Source of the DNA: Aristolochia californica
Lineage: Eukaryota > Streptophyta > Magnoliopsida > Piperales > Aristolochiaceae
Assembly (NCBI GenBank): GCA_029961685.1
Contig: JARWKL010000010.1
Span: 17,691,931-17,755,930 of the forward strand
Length of the DNA stretch: 64,000 nucleotides
Reading direction: 5' to 3'
The notes beneath the pieces are model-generated. The model saw nothing but the letters and a program-made list of their open reading frames with translations, searched no databases and was not told where the DNA came from. Below are positions 13,261 to 25,139 of the stretch, in pieces. Both the position numbers and the translations under genes were made by a program. Within the stretch, counting starts at the first letter, position 1, and each line of letters opens with the position of its first letter.

Positions 13261-13992
13261 GGGCTATATTTTTGTAAGGAATGACTTATGGATTGGGAGT
13301 CAACACTCAGATAAAAATCTCCCACCTCCCCCTTTTCCTGACGATAGTAGAACCTGATATATTAAAAGTAAAAAAGTTTACAATCCCTAAAACATACAGA
13401 CACTTTTTTGAATTATCTGTCTCTACATTTTTACATTGTGCATTTCCATTTTAGATGTATACTTTTTTCTTAAATAAAAACTTGATTTTTCACTTTCCCT
13501 TCATCTCGTCAACATAAAAATAGCTAAAAGGTAAATAGATCACAAAAAAATGAAACTTTTAGATTTTATGTATGGAAAGAATTTAAAGCAATAACAAATG
13601 TAAGTCAAGAAAATTAATTTGCACACCACAAATGAAAACAAAAGTTTTGTTATCCAAGTTTGGGAAATTCCACAAGTTCAACCCTAATAGCTCAAAATTT
13701 TAAGAAAGTGATTTTGCTACACATGTTTTAAAAAATGGATATGCTTGCTTGAAACATGTTAAAGATGCAAATGACCAATGGATCCAAACATTTTAAAGAG
13801 AATAACATCAAATTCCTAAACCAACGTGCGGTGGGATATTTACCCGCGTTAAACAAGCCTATATTTGGCCCATTTACAAAAAGCTGACCAAACGATCATA
13901 GATGAGTGTAAAATGATTTATCATGCTTAACCGGCTATGTTTTTCTAAGGAACAACTTATGGATTAGGAGTCAACACTCAGTTCAAAATCCA

Positions 13993-14007
13993 CCCCCCCT
14001 CCCCCCC
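13993..14007 (+). repeat. Interrupted C-rich tract (unit 22)
   Basis: Seven C, one T and seven C in the Q-type unit of higher-order copy B. The position is the same as in units 2, 7 and 10, but the run is interrupted. Confidence 0.85.
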
Positions 14008-14614
14008 TCTCCCTTTTCCCGACGAATGTAGAACCTGATATATAAAAACTAAAAAGTGTTTACAATCCCTAAAAATTACAGACACTTTTTGGAATTATCT
14101 CTTTCTACATTTGTGCAATATGAATTTCCATTTTAGATGTATAATTTTTTCTTAAATCAAGACTTAAGTTTTTACTTACCCTTCATCTTGTAAACAAAAA
14201 AAAGAGACAAAAGGCAAATAGATCACAAAAAATGAAAATTTTAAAGTTTATGTAAGGAAAGAATTTAAAGAAATAACAAATTTAAGTGAAGAAATCTTAT
14301 ACACACACCACAAATGAACAGAAAAGTTTTTTTATCCAAGTTTGGGAAATTCCTCTAGTTCAACCCAAATTGCTCGGAATAGAATAAGAAAAAGATTTTT
14401 CTATGCATGTTTTAAAAATGGATATGCATGCTTGAAACAGTTTAAAGATGCAATTGACCTATTGATCCAAACCTTTTAAAAAGAATAACATTAAATTCCC
14501 ATGTGAACGTGAGGTGGGATATTTTCCCGAGTCAAAAAAGCCATTATTTTTCCAATTTACAAAAAGCGGACCTAACAATCATAGATGATTGTAAAGGGAT
14601 TTGTCGTGCATAAC

Positions 14615-14959
14615 GTGCTATATTATTGTAAGGAATGGCTTTTGGATTGGGAGTCAACACTCATTTAAAAATCCCTCGCCTCCCCCTTTTCCCGACAATT
14701 GCAGAGCCTGGCATATAAAAATTAAAAAGAGTTTAAAATCCCTAAACATTACAAACACTTTTTTGAATTATCTCTCTCTACATTTGTACATTGTGCATTT
14801 CCATTTCAGATGTATACTTTTTTCCTAAATCAAAACTTGATTTTTCACTTTCCCTTCATCTCGTAAACAAAAAAAGATATAAAAGGCATTATTTTTCCTA
14901 TTCACCAAAAGCTGACCTAACGATCATAGATGAGTGTAAAGTGATTTATCATGCATAAC
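14615..14959 (+). repeat. Unit 23, half-size relic (about 330 bp lost)
   Basis: The unit is 345 bp long. At 14881-14890 aaaaggca runs into ttatttttcc. In intact R units aaaaggcaaatag and aagccattatttt are about 330 bp apart. Only CA is shared at the join. Both outer edges are canonical. Confidence 0.88.
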
Positions 14960-15626
14960 GGGCTCTATTTTTGTAAGAAATGACTTATGGATTGGGAGTC
15001 AACACTCAGTTAAAAATCCCCTACCTCCGCCTTTTCTCGACGATTAAAGAACCTAATATATAAAAACGGAATAGACTTTACTATCAATAAAAATTACCAA
15101 AACTTTTTGGAATTATCTCTCTTTATATTTATGCATTGGGCATTTCCATTTTAGATACTTTTTTCTTAGATCAAAACTTGATTTTTCACTTTCCCTTCAT
15201 CTCGTAATAAAAAAATGAGATAAAAAGGCAAATAGATCACAACAAAATGAAACTTTTAAACTTTGTGTATGGAAAGAATTTAAAGTAATAAAAAATTTAA
15301 GTAAAGAAAATTTATTCACCCACCACAAATAAACACAAAATTTTTGTTATCCAAGTTTTATAAAGTCCACTAGTTCAACCCTAATAGCTCAGAATTTTAT
15401 AAGAAAAATATTTTTCTACATGTTTTAAAAATGGATGTGTATTCTTTAAACATGTTAAAAATGGAAATGACCTATAGATCCAAACATTTTAAAGAGATTA
15501 TATTAAATTCTCAAGTGAATGTGCGGTGGGATATTTTCCGGAGTCAAACAAGCCATTATTTGGCCCATTTACAAAAAGCTGACCTAATGATCAAAGATGA
15601 TTGTAATGTGATTTATCATGCATAAT

Positions 15627-16265
15627 GGGCTATATTTTTTTTATGGAATGACTGATGGATTGAGAGTCAACACTCAGTTAAAAATCCCCCTCCTCCCCCT
15701 TTTCCCGACGATGGCAGAACCTGATATATAAAAAGTAAAAAGAGTTTACAATCCCTAAAACTTACAAACATTGTGAATTTCCATTTTAGATGTATACTTT
15801 TTTCTTAAATAAAAACTTGAGTTTTCACTTTCACATCATCTCGTCAGCATAAAAAGAGATAAAAGGCAAATTGATCACAAAAAAATGAAACTTTTAGAGT
15901 TTATGTATGTAAAGTATTTAAAGAAATAACAAATGTAAGTAAAGAAAATTAATTCACACAGCACAAATGAACACAAATGTTTTGTTATCCAAGTTTGGAA
16001 ATTTTCACTTGTTCAACGATAATATCTCGGAATTTTAAGAAAGAGATTTTTCTACACATGTTTTAAAAAATGGATATGCATGCTTGAAACATGTTAAAGA
16101 TGCAAATGACCAATGGATTCAAACCTTTTAAAGAGAATAAAATTAAATTCCCAAGTGAAAGTGCGGTGGGATATTTACGCGAGTCAAACAAGCCATTATT
16201 TTGCCTGTTTACTAAAACCTGACCTAACGATCATAGATGACTATAAAATGTTTAATCATGCGTAA
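15627..16265 (+). repeat. Unit 25, deletion of about 34 bp
   Basis: The unit is 639 bp long. Near 15765-15772 cttacaaacattgtg is seen where the partner unit 13 has cttacagacacttttt and, later, acatttgtacaatgtg. ACA occurs at both edges of the missing stretch. Confidence 0.8.
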
Positions 16266-16894
16266 CATCCAATATTTTTCTAAGGAATGACATATGGATT
16301 GGGGGTCAACACTTAGTTAAATATCCCTCGCCTCCACCTTTTCCCGACGATTGTAGAACCTGATACAGACACTTTTTGGAATTATCTCTCTCTACATTTG
16401 TGCATTGTGCATTGCCATTTTAGATGTATACTTTTTTTTCTCAAATAAAACTTGAGTTTTCATTTTCCCTTCATCTTGTAATAAAAAAATAGAGATAAAA
16501 CGCAAATAGATCCCAACAAAATGTAACTTTTAGAGTTTATGTATGGAAATAGTTTAAATCAATAACAAATGGAAGTAAAGAAAATTTATTCACACACCAC
16601 AAATGAACACAAAAGTTTCGTAATCCAAGTTTGGGAAATGCCACTAGTGCAACCCTGAATTTTATAAGATAGAGATTTTTCTACACAGGTTTTAAAAAAT
16701 GGATATGCATGCTTGAAATATTTTAAAGATGCAAATTACCTATGGATCCAAACCTTTTAAAGCTAACAACATTAAATTCCCAAGTGAACGTGCGGAGGGA
16801 TATTTACTCGAGTCAAACAAGCCACTATTTTGCCAATTTACAAAAAACTGACCTAGCAATCATAGATGAGTGTAAAGTGATTTATCATGCATAA
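16266..16894 (+). repeat. Unit 26, deletion of about 44 bp spanning the TATA-like motif
   Basis: The unit is 629 bp long. Near 16360-16368 cctgata is joined to cagacac. The partner unit 14 has cctgatatataaaaac and, further on, attacagacac. TA is shared at the join. The aberrant head (catccaatattt) is common to both partners. Confidence 0.82.
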
Positions 16895-19800
16895 CTAGCT
16901 ATATTTTTTTGTAGAGAATGCCTTTATGGATTGGGAGTCAACACTTAGTTATAAATCCCCCGCCTTACCCTTTTGCCAATGATAGCAGAACATGATATAT
17001 AAAAACTGAAAAGACTTTACTATCACTAAAAATTACAAACACTTTTTGGAATTATCTCTCTCTACATTTGTGCATTATGCATTTCCATTTTAGTTCTATA
17101 CTTTTTTCTTAAATCAAAACTTGAGTTCTCACTTTCCCTTCATCTCGTAATAAAAAAAAGAGACAAAAGGAAAATAGATCACAACAAAATGAAACTTTTA
17201 GACTTTATCTATGGAAAGAATTTAAAGTAATAACAAATGTAAATAATGAAAATTTATTCACCCACCACAAATAAACACAAAAGTTTTTGTTATCCAAGTT
17301 TTGGAAAGTCCACTAGTTCAACCCTAATAGCTCAAAATTTTATAAGAAAAATAATTTTCTACATGTTTTAAAAAATGGATGTGCATAATTTAAACATGTT
17401 AAAGATGGAAATGACCTATGGATCCAATCATTTTAAAGAGAATAACATTAAATTCTCAAGTGAACATGCGGTGGGATATTTTCCCGAGTCAAACAAGCCA
17501 TTATTTGACCTTTTTACAAAAAGCTGACCTAATGATCAAAGATGATTGTCAAGTGGTTTATCATGCGTAACGGGCTAATTTTTTTAAAGGAATGACTTTT
17601 GGATAGGGAGTCAACACTCTGTTAAAAATTCTCCTCCTCCCCCTTTTCCCGACGATTGCAGAACTTGATATGTAAAAAGTAAAAAGAGTTTACAATCCCT
17701 AAAACTTACAGACACTTTTTGGAATTATCTCTCTCTACATTTTTACATTGTGCATTTCCATTTTAGATGTATACTTTTTTCTTAAATCAAAACTTGAGTT
17801 TTCACTTTCCCTTCATCCAGTCAACATAAAAAGAGATGAAAGGCAAATAGATCCCAAAAAATGAAACTTTTAGAGTTTATGTATGGTAATAATTTAAAGC
17901 AATAAAAAATGTAAGTAAAGAAAATTTATTCACCCACCACAATTGAACACAAAATTTTTGTTTTCCAAGTTTGGGAAATTCCACTAGTTCAACCGTCATA
18001 GCACTGAATTTTTTAAGAATGAGATTTTTCTACACATGTTTAAAAAAATGGATATGCATTCTTGAAACATATTAAAGATGAAAATGACTTTGGATCCGAA
18101 CCTTTTAAAGAGAATAACATTAAATTCCCAAGTGAATGTGCAACGGGATATTTACGCGAGTCAAACAAGCCATTACTTTGCCCATTTGCAAAAAGCTGCC
18201 TTACGATCATATATGACCATAAAACGATTTATCATGCGTAATGGTCAATATTTTTGTAAGGAATGACTTATGAAATGGGAGTCAACACTCAAATAAAAAT
18301 CCCCCGCCTCCCCCTTTTCCAGACGAATGCAGAACCAGATATATAAAAACTAAAAAGACTTACCAATACATAAAAATTACAAACACTTTTTCGAATAATC
18401 TCTCTCTACATTTGTGCATTGTGCATTGCCAATTTTGATGTATACTTTTTTCAAAAATCAACACTTGATTTTTCAGTTTCCCTTCATCTCCTCAACAAAA
18501 AAAGAGATAAAAGGCAAATAGATCACAACAAAATGAAAATTTTAGAGTTTATGTATAGAAAGAATTTAAAGTAATAAAAAATGTAAGGAAAATTTATTCA
18601 TACACCACAAATGAACACAAAACTTTTATTCTCCAAGTTTGGGAAATTCCACTAGTTCAACCCTAATTGCTCAGATTTTTTTAAGAAAGAGATTTTTCTG
18701 CACATGCTTTAAAAAATGGATATGCAAGTTTGAAACATATTAAAGATGCAAATGTCCTATGGATCCAAACCTTTTAAAGATAATAACATTAAATTCCCAA
18801 CTGAACGTGCGGTGGGATATTTACCCTAGTCAAACAAGCCATTATTTTGCCCATTTACAAAAAGCTGACCTAATGATCATAGATGAGTGTAAAGCGATTT
18901 ATAATTCATAACGGGCTATATTTTTATAAGGAATGACTTTATGGATTGGGAGTCAATACTCTGTTTAAAATACCCCGCCTCCCCCTTTTCTTGACGATTG
19001 CAGAACCTGATATATAAAAACTAAAAAGAGTTTACAATCCCTAAAAATTACAGACACTTTTCTGAATTATCTCTGTCTACATTTTTGTATTGTGCATTTC
19101 CATTTTAGATGTATACTTTTTTTTAAAATCAAAACTTGAGTTTACACTTTCCCTTCATCTCGTAAACAAAAAAAGAGATAAAAGGCAAAAAGATCACAAC
19201 AAAATGAAAATTTTAGAGTTTATGTATGGTAATAATTTAAAGCACTAAAAAATGTAAGTAAAGAAATTTATTCACACACCACAAATGAACACAAAAGTTA
19301 TGTCATCCAAGTTTCGGAAATTCCACTAGTTCAACCCTAATTGCTCGAAATTTTATAAGAAAGAGATTTTTCTCCACATGTTTTAAAAAATGGATGAGCA
19401 TGTTTGAAACATGTGAATGATGCAAATGACCTATGGATCCAAACCTATTAAAGAGAATAACATTAAATTCCCAAGTGAACGTGCGGTGGGATATTTACGT
19501 GAGTCAAACCAGCTATAATTGGGCCCATTTAGAAAAACCTAACCTAACGATCATAGATGAGTGTAAAGTGATTTATCATGCGTAATGGGCTATATTTTTT
19601 TAAGGAATTACTTATGGATTGGAAGTCAACACTCAGTTAAAAATCCCCCACCTACCCCTATTCTCGACGGTTGCAAAACCTGATATATAAAAAGTAAAAA
19701 GAGTTTAGAATCCCTAAATATTACAGACACTTTTTGGAATTATCTTTCTCCACATTTGTACATTGTGCATTTCCATTTTAAATGTATACTTTTTTCTTAA

Positions 19801-20259
19801 ATCAAAACTTGAGTTTTCACTTTTCCTTCATCTTGTAAACAAAACGAAAGAGATAAAAGGAAAATATATTACGACAAAATGAAAATTTTAGAGTTTATCT
19901 AAGGAAAGAATTTAAAGGAATAAAAAAAGTAAATAAAGAAAATTTATTCACACGCCCCAAATGAACACAAAATTTTTGTTATCCAAGTTTGGGAAATTCC
20001 ACAAGTTTAGCCCTAATAGCTCGGAATTTTATAAGAAAGAGATTTTTCTACACATGTTTAAAAAATGGTATGCATGCTTGAAACATGTTAAAGATGCAAA
20101 TTACCTATGGATCTAAACCTTTTAAAGAGAATAGCATTAAATTCCCAAGCGAACGTGCGGTGGAATTTTTACCCGAATCAAACAAGCCTTTATTTTGCCC
20201 ATATACAAAAACTGACCTAACGAACATAGATGATTGTAAAGTGATTTCTCATGCGTAAT

Positions 20260-20640
20260 GGACTATATTTTTTTAAGGAATGACTTATGGATTGGGAGTC
20301 AACACTCAGTTCAAAATCCCCCGCCTCCCCCTCTTCCCGATGATTCCAAAACCTGATATATAAAAACTAAAAAGAGTTTACAATCCCTAAAAATTATAGA
20401 CACTTTTTGGAATAATCTCTCTCTAAATTATAGACACATTTCTGAATTATCTCAATAATCCCACTTGTTAAAGATGCAAATGACCTATGGATCCAAACAT
20501 TTTAAAGAGAATAACATTAAATTCCCAAGTGAACGTGCGGTAGGATATTTACGCAAGTCAAACAAGCCAATATTTTAGCTATTTACCAAAAGCTGACCTA
20601 CCGATCATAGATGACTGTAAAATGATTTATCATGTGTAAG
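20260..20640 (+). repeat. Unit 32, complex rearrangement with duplicated filler
   Basis: The unit is 381 bp long. Between about 20390 and 20470 the stretch aattatagacac...gaataatctctct is followed by a second, non-identical version (aattatagacacatttctg, then aattatctc), then by aataatcccac, and only then by ttgttaaagatgcaaatg. About 290 bp net is missing. The second version has tttctgaattatctc, the variant of units 18 and 30, so it may have been copied from another subfamily. Confidence 0.8.
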
Positions 20641-21983
20641 GGGCTATATTTTTGTAAGGAATGACTTATGGATTGGGTGTCAACACTCATCTAAAAATCC
20701 CCGCCTCCCCTTTTTCCTGACGATTGTAGAACCTGATATATAAAAACTAAAAAGAGTTTACAATTCCGAAAACTTATAGACATTTTTTGGAATTAACTAT
20801 CTCTACATTTGTGCATTGTGCATTTCAATTTTAGATGTATACTTTTTTCTTAAATATAAACTTGAGTTTTCACTTTCCCTTCATCTCGTAAACAAAAAAA
20901 GAGATAAAACGCAAATAGATAACAACAAAATGAAACTTTTAGAGTTTATTTATGGAAAGAATATAATGCAATAACAAATGTAAGGAAAATTTATTCACAC
21001 ACCACAAATGAACACAAAATTTTTGTTATCCAAGTTTGGGAAATCCTACTAGACCAACCATCATAGCTCGGAATTTTATAAGAAAGAGATTTTCCTACAT
21101 AGGCTTTAAAAAATGGATATGCATGCAAGAAACATGTTAAAGATGCAAAAGACCTTTGGATCCAAACTTTTTAAAGAGAATAACATTAAATTCTCAGGTG
21201 AACGGGCGGTGGGATATTTATCGGAGTCAAACTAGACATTATTTTACCCATTTAAAAAAAGCATACTTAACGATCATAGATGAGTGTAAAGTGATTTATC
21301 GTGCGTAGCAGGCTATATTTTTGTAAGGAATAACTTAAGGATAGGGAGTCAACAATTAGTTAAAAATCCCCCGCCTCCCCCTTTTCCCAACGATTGCAGA
21401 ACCGGATATATAAAATCTAAAAAGAGTTTGCAATCCCTAAAAATTACTGACACTTTTTTAGAATTATCTCTCTCTACATTTGTTCATTGTGCATTTCCAT
21501 TTTATATGTATACTTTTTTCTTAAATCAAAAGATGAGTTTTCACTTTCCCTTCATCTCGTAAACAAAAAAAGAGATAAAAGGGAAATAGATCACAACAAA
21601 ATGAAACTTTTACAGTCTATGTATGGAAAGAATTTAAAGCAATAACTAATGTAAGTGAAGAAAATTTATTTACACACCACAAATGAACACAAAAGTTTTG
21701 TTATCCAAGTTTTGGAAATCCCACTAGTACTACCCTAATAGCTCAGAATTTTTTAAGAAAGAGATTTTTCTTCACATGTTTTAAAAAATGGATATGCATG
21801 CTTGAAACATGTTAAAGATGCAAATGACCAATCGATCCAAACCTTTTAACGAGAATAACATTAAATTACCAAATGAACGTGTGGTGGGATATTTACGCGA
21901 GTCAATCAAGCCTTTGTTTTGCCCATTTACAAAAAGCTGACAAATGATCATAGATGACTGTAAAATGATTTATCAAGCGTAAC

Positions 21984-22610
21984 GGGCTTTATTTTTCTAA
22001 GGAATGACTTATGGAATGGGGGTGGAGACTCAGTTAAAAATCCCCCGCCTCTCCCTTTACCTGACTATTGCAGAACCTGATATAAAAACTAAAAAGACTT
22101 AACAATCCCTCAAAATTACAGACACTTTAGCTGTATACTTTTTTCTTAAATCAAAACGTGAGTTCTCACTTTCCCTTCATCTCATAAACAAAAAAAAGAG
22201 AAAAAAGGCACATAGATCACAACAAAATGAAAATTTTAGAGTTTATGTATGGAAAGAATTTAAAGCAATAACATATGTAAGTAAGGAAAATTTATTCACA
22301 CACCACAAATGAACACAAATATTTTGTTATCCAAGTTTGGGAAATTTCAATGGTTCAACCCTAATTGCTCGAAATTTTATAAGAAAGATATTTTTCTACA
22401 CATCTTTTAAAAAGTGCATATGCATACTTGAAACATTTTAAAGATGAAAATGACCTTTGGATCCAAACCTTTTATGGAGAATAACATTAAATTCACAAGT
22501 GAACGTGCGGTGGGATATTTACCCGAGTCAAACATGCCATTATTTTGCTCATTTACAAAAAGCTGACCTAACGATCATAGATGAGTGTAAAGTGATTTAT
22601 CAAGTGTAAC
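21984..22610 (+). repeat. Unit 35, deletion of about 47 bp
   Basis: The unit is 627 bp long. At about 22121-22135 gacacttt is joined to agctgtatac, losing the segment from tttggaattatc to gcatttccatttt. TTT is present at both edges. Confidence 0.83.
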
Positions 22611-24047
22611 AGGCTATATTTTTGTAAGGAATGACTTTATGGATTGGGAGTCAACACTCAGTTGAAAGCCCCCTACCTCCCCCTTTTCCCGATGATTGCA
22701 GAACCTGATATATATAAATTAAAAAAAGTTTACAATCCCTAAAAATTACAGAAAATTTATGGAATTATCTCTCTCTGCATTTGTGCATTGTGTATTTCTA
22801 TTTTAGAAGTATTCCCTTTTCTTAAATCAAAACTTGAGTTTTCACTTTCCCTTCATCTCGTAAACAAAAAAAGAGATAAAAGGCAAATAGATCACCATAA
22901 AATGAAAATTTTAGAGTTTATTTATGGTAAGAATTTAAAACAATAACAAAAGTAAGTAAATAAAATTTATTCACACACCACAAATGAACACAAAAGTTTT
23001 ATTATCCAAGTTTTGAAATTCCACTAGTTTAACCATAATAGCTAGCAATTTTATAAGAAAGAGATTTTTCTACACATGTTTTAAAAAATGGATATGCATG
23101 CAATAAACATGTTAAAGATGCAAATGACCTATGGATCCAAACCTTTTAAAAATAATAACATTAAATTCCCAAGTGAACGTGTGGTGGGATATTTACTCGA
23201 GTCAAACAAGCCATTATTTTGCCAATTTACAAAAAGCTGACCTAACCATCATAGATGACTGTAAAGTGATTTATCATGAGTAATGAGCTATATTTTAGTA
23301 AGGAATGACTTATGGATAGGGAGTCAACACTCAGTTAAAAATCCCCCTCCTCCCCCTTTTCTCCACGATTGCAGAACCTGATATATAAAATCTAAAAAGA
23401 GTTTACAATCCCTAAAAATTACAGACAGTTTTTGAATTATCTCTCTCAACATTTGTGAGTGTTGCATTTCCATTTTAGATGTATACTTTTTTCTTAAATC
23501 AAAACTTGAGTCACTTTCCCTTCTTCTCATATAAAAAAGCGATAAAAAACAAATAGATGACAACAAAATGAAAATTTTAGATTTTATGTATGGAAAAAAT
23601 TTCAAGCAAAAACAAATGTAAATAAAAAAATTTATTCACACACCACAAATGAACACACAAGTTTTGTGTGCCAAGTTTGGGAAATTCCACTAGTTCAACC
23701 CTAATAGCTCGTAATTTTATAAGAAAGAGATTTTTCTACACATGTTTTAAAAAATGAATATGCATGCTTGAAACATGTTGAAGATGCAAATGACCTATGG
23801 ATCCAACCCTTTTAAAGAGAATAACATTAAATTCCCAAGTGAACATGCGGTGGGATATTTACCCAAGTCAAACAAGCCATTATTTTGCCCTTTCAAAAAA
23901 AGCTGACCTAACGATCATAGATGATAGTAAAGTGATTTATCATGCGAACGGGCTATATTTTTATACGGAATGACTTTAGGGACTGGGAGTCAACACTCAG
24001 TTAAATATCCCCCGCATCCCCCTTTTCTCGACGATTGTAGAACCTGA

Positions 24048-24057
24048 TATATAAAAA
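24048..24057 (+). promoter_or_regulatory. TATA-like motif, representative copy (unit 38)
   Basis: TATATAAAAA follows cctga about 20-25 bp after the pyrimidine tract and is found in most units. It matches the eukaryotic TATA-box consensus, but in DNA this AT-rich such a match can occur by chance. Units 11, 26 and 62 have lost it. There is no evidence of transcription from sequence alone. Confidence 0.25.
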
Positions 24058-24411
24058 TCGAAAAGAGTTTAAAATATCTAAAAATTACATAAACTTTTTG
24101 GAATTCTCTCTCTATATTTGTCCATTGTGCATTTCAGTTTTAGATGTATACTTTTTTCTTAAATCAAAACTTGAGTTTTCACTTTCACTTCATCTCGTGA
24201 ACAAAAACAGAGATAAAAGGCAAAAAGATCACAAAAAAATAAAAATTTTAGAGTTTATGTATGGTAATAATTTAAAAAAATAAAAAATTTAAGCAAAGAA
24301 AATTTATTCACACACCACAAATGAACACAAAAGTTTTGTTATCCAAGTTTGGGAAATTCCACAAGTTCAGCCCTAATAGCTCAAAATTTTATAAGATAGA
24401 GATTTTTCTAC

Positions 24412-24450
24412 ACATGTTTTAAAAAATGGATATGCATGCTTGAAACATGT
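24412..24450 (+). other. Interrupted dyad acatgttt/aaacatgt around ATGCATGC, representative copy (unit 38)
   Basis: Two 8-bp inverted arms, acatgttt at 24412-24419 and aaacatgt at 24443-24450, flank a 23-bp spacer containing ATGCAT and GCATGC. The same arrangement is visible in many units about 460 bp after the unit start; in others one arm is altered (for example acttgttt). A protein-binding or cruciform role is inference. Confidence 0.5.
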
Positions 24451-24617
24451 TCAAGATGCAAATGACCTATGGATCCAAAACTTTTAATTAACATTAAATT
24501 CCCAAGTGACTGTGTGGTGGGATATTTACCTGAGTCTAACAAGCCATTATTTTGCCCATTCACAAATAGCTTACCTAACGATCATAGATGACTGTAAAGT
24601 GATTTATCATGCGTAAT

Positions 24618-25139
24618 GATCTATATTTTTGTAAGGAATGACTTATGCATTGGGAGACAACACTCAGTTAAAAATCCCCCGCCTCCCCCTTTTCCCCACT
24701 TTCTGTTCATCTCGTAAACAAAAAAAGAGATAAAAGGCAAAAAGATCACTACAAAATGAAAATTTTTGAGTTTAGGTATGCAAAGAACTTAAATAAATAA
24801 CAAATGTAAGTAAAGAAAAATTATTCACACCCCACAAATGAACACAAAAGTTTTGTTATCCGAGTTTGGGAAATTCCACTAGTTCAACCCTGATTGATCG
24901 GAATTTTATAAGAAAGAGATTTTTCTACACATGTTTTAAAAAATGGATATGCATGCATGAAACATGTTAAAAATGCAAATGACCTATGGATGCAAACCTT
25001 ATCAAGGGAATAACATTAAATTCCCAAGTGAACGTGCGGTGGGATATTTACCCGAGTCAAAGTTGCCATTATTTTGCCCATTTAAAAAAAGCTGACCTAA
25101 TGATCAAAGATGATTGTAAAGTGATTTATCATGCGTAAC
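24618..25139 (+). repeat. Unit 39, deletion of about 150 bp, first partial copy of the trimer
   Basis: The unit is 522 bp long. At about 24691-24704 cccttttcccc is joined to actttctgttcatctcg, omitting everything between the pyrimidine tract and the ctttcccttcatc region. The retained 3' part is the same variant as in units 42 and 45, and so marks the beginning of the three-unit repeat. Confidence 0.85.

Larger units (their letters stand above)
13261..20640 (+). repeat. 12-unit higher-order repeat, copy B (units 21-32)
   Basis: Unit starts: 13261, 13932, 14615, 14960, 15627, 16266, 16895, 17572, 18242, 18913, 19587, 20260. Units 24-32 parallel units 12-20 in order. Units 21-23 (P-Q-R) are closer to units 1-3 than to 9-11: units 22 and 2 share aaggaacaacttatgg and ataattttttcttaaatcaa, for example. 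Copy B has lost different segments from copy A. Unit 23 is reduced to 345 bp, 25 to 639, 26 to 629 and 32 to 381, while unit 29 keeps the segment missing from its partner 17. The correspondence stops inside unit 32 near 20440, where a rearrangement ends the copy. Confidence 0.85.
20641..24617 (+). repeat. Units 33-38, no clear long-range register
   Basis: Unit starts: 20641, 21310, 21984, 22611, 23285, 23950. These are canonical-type units with the cccccgcctccccc tract (variants in each), the TATA-like motif and the BamHI region. Unit 35 is 627 bp because of an internal deletion. I could not match these units one-to-one with another block in the window. They separate the 12-unit repeat from the three-unit repeat that starts in unit 39. 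Unit 38 is an intact representative in which the dyad and TATA-like motifs can be seen. Confidence 0.75.

Noticed and set aside
14615..14959. Half-size unit as a different, shorter satellite family
   Set aside because: Both ends match canonical units exactly in phase; it is a deleted ordinary unit.
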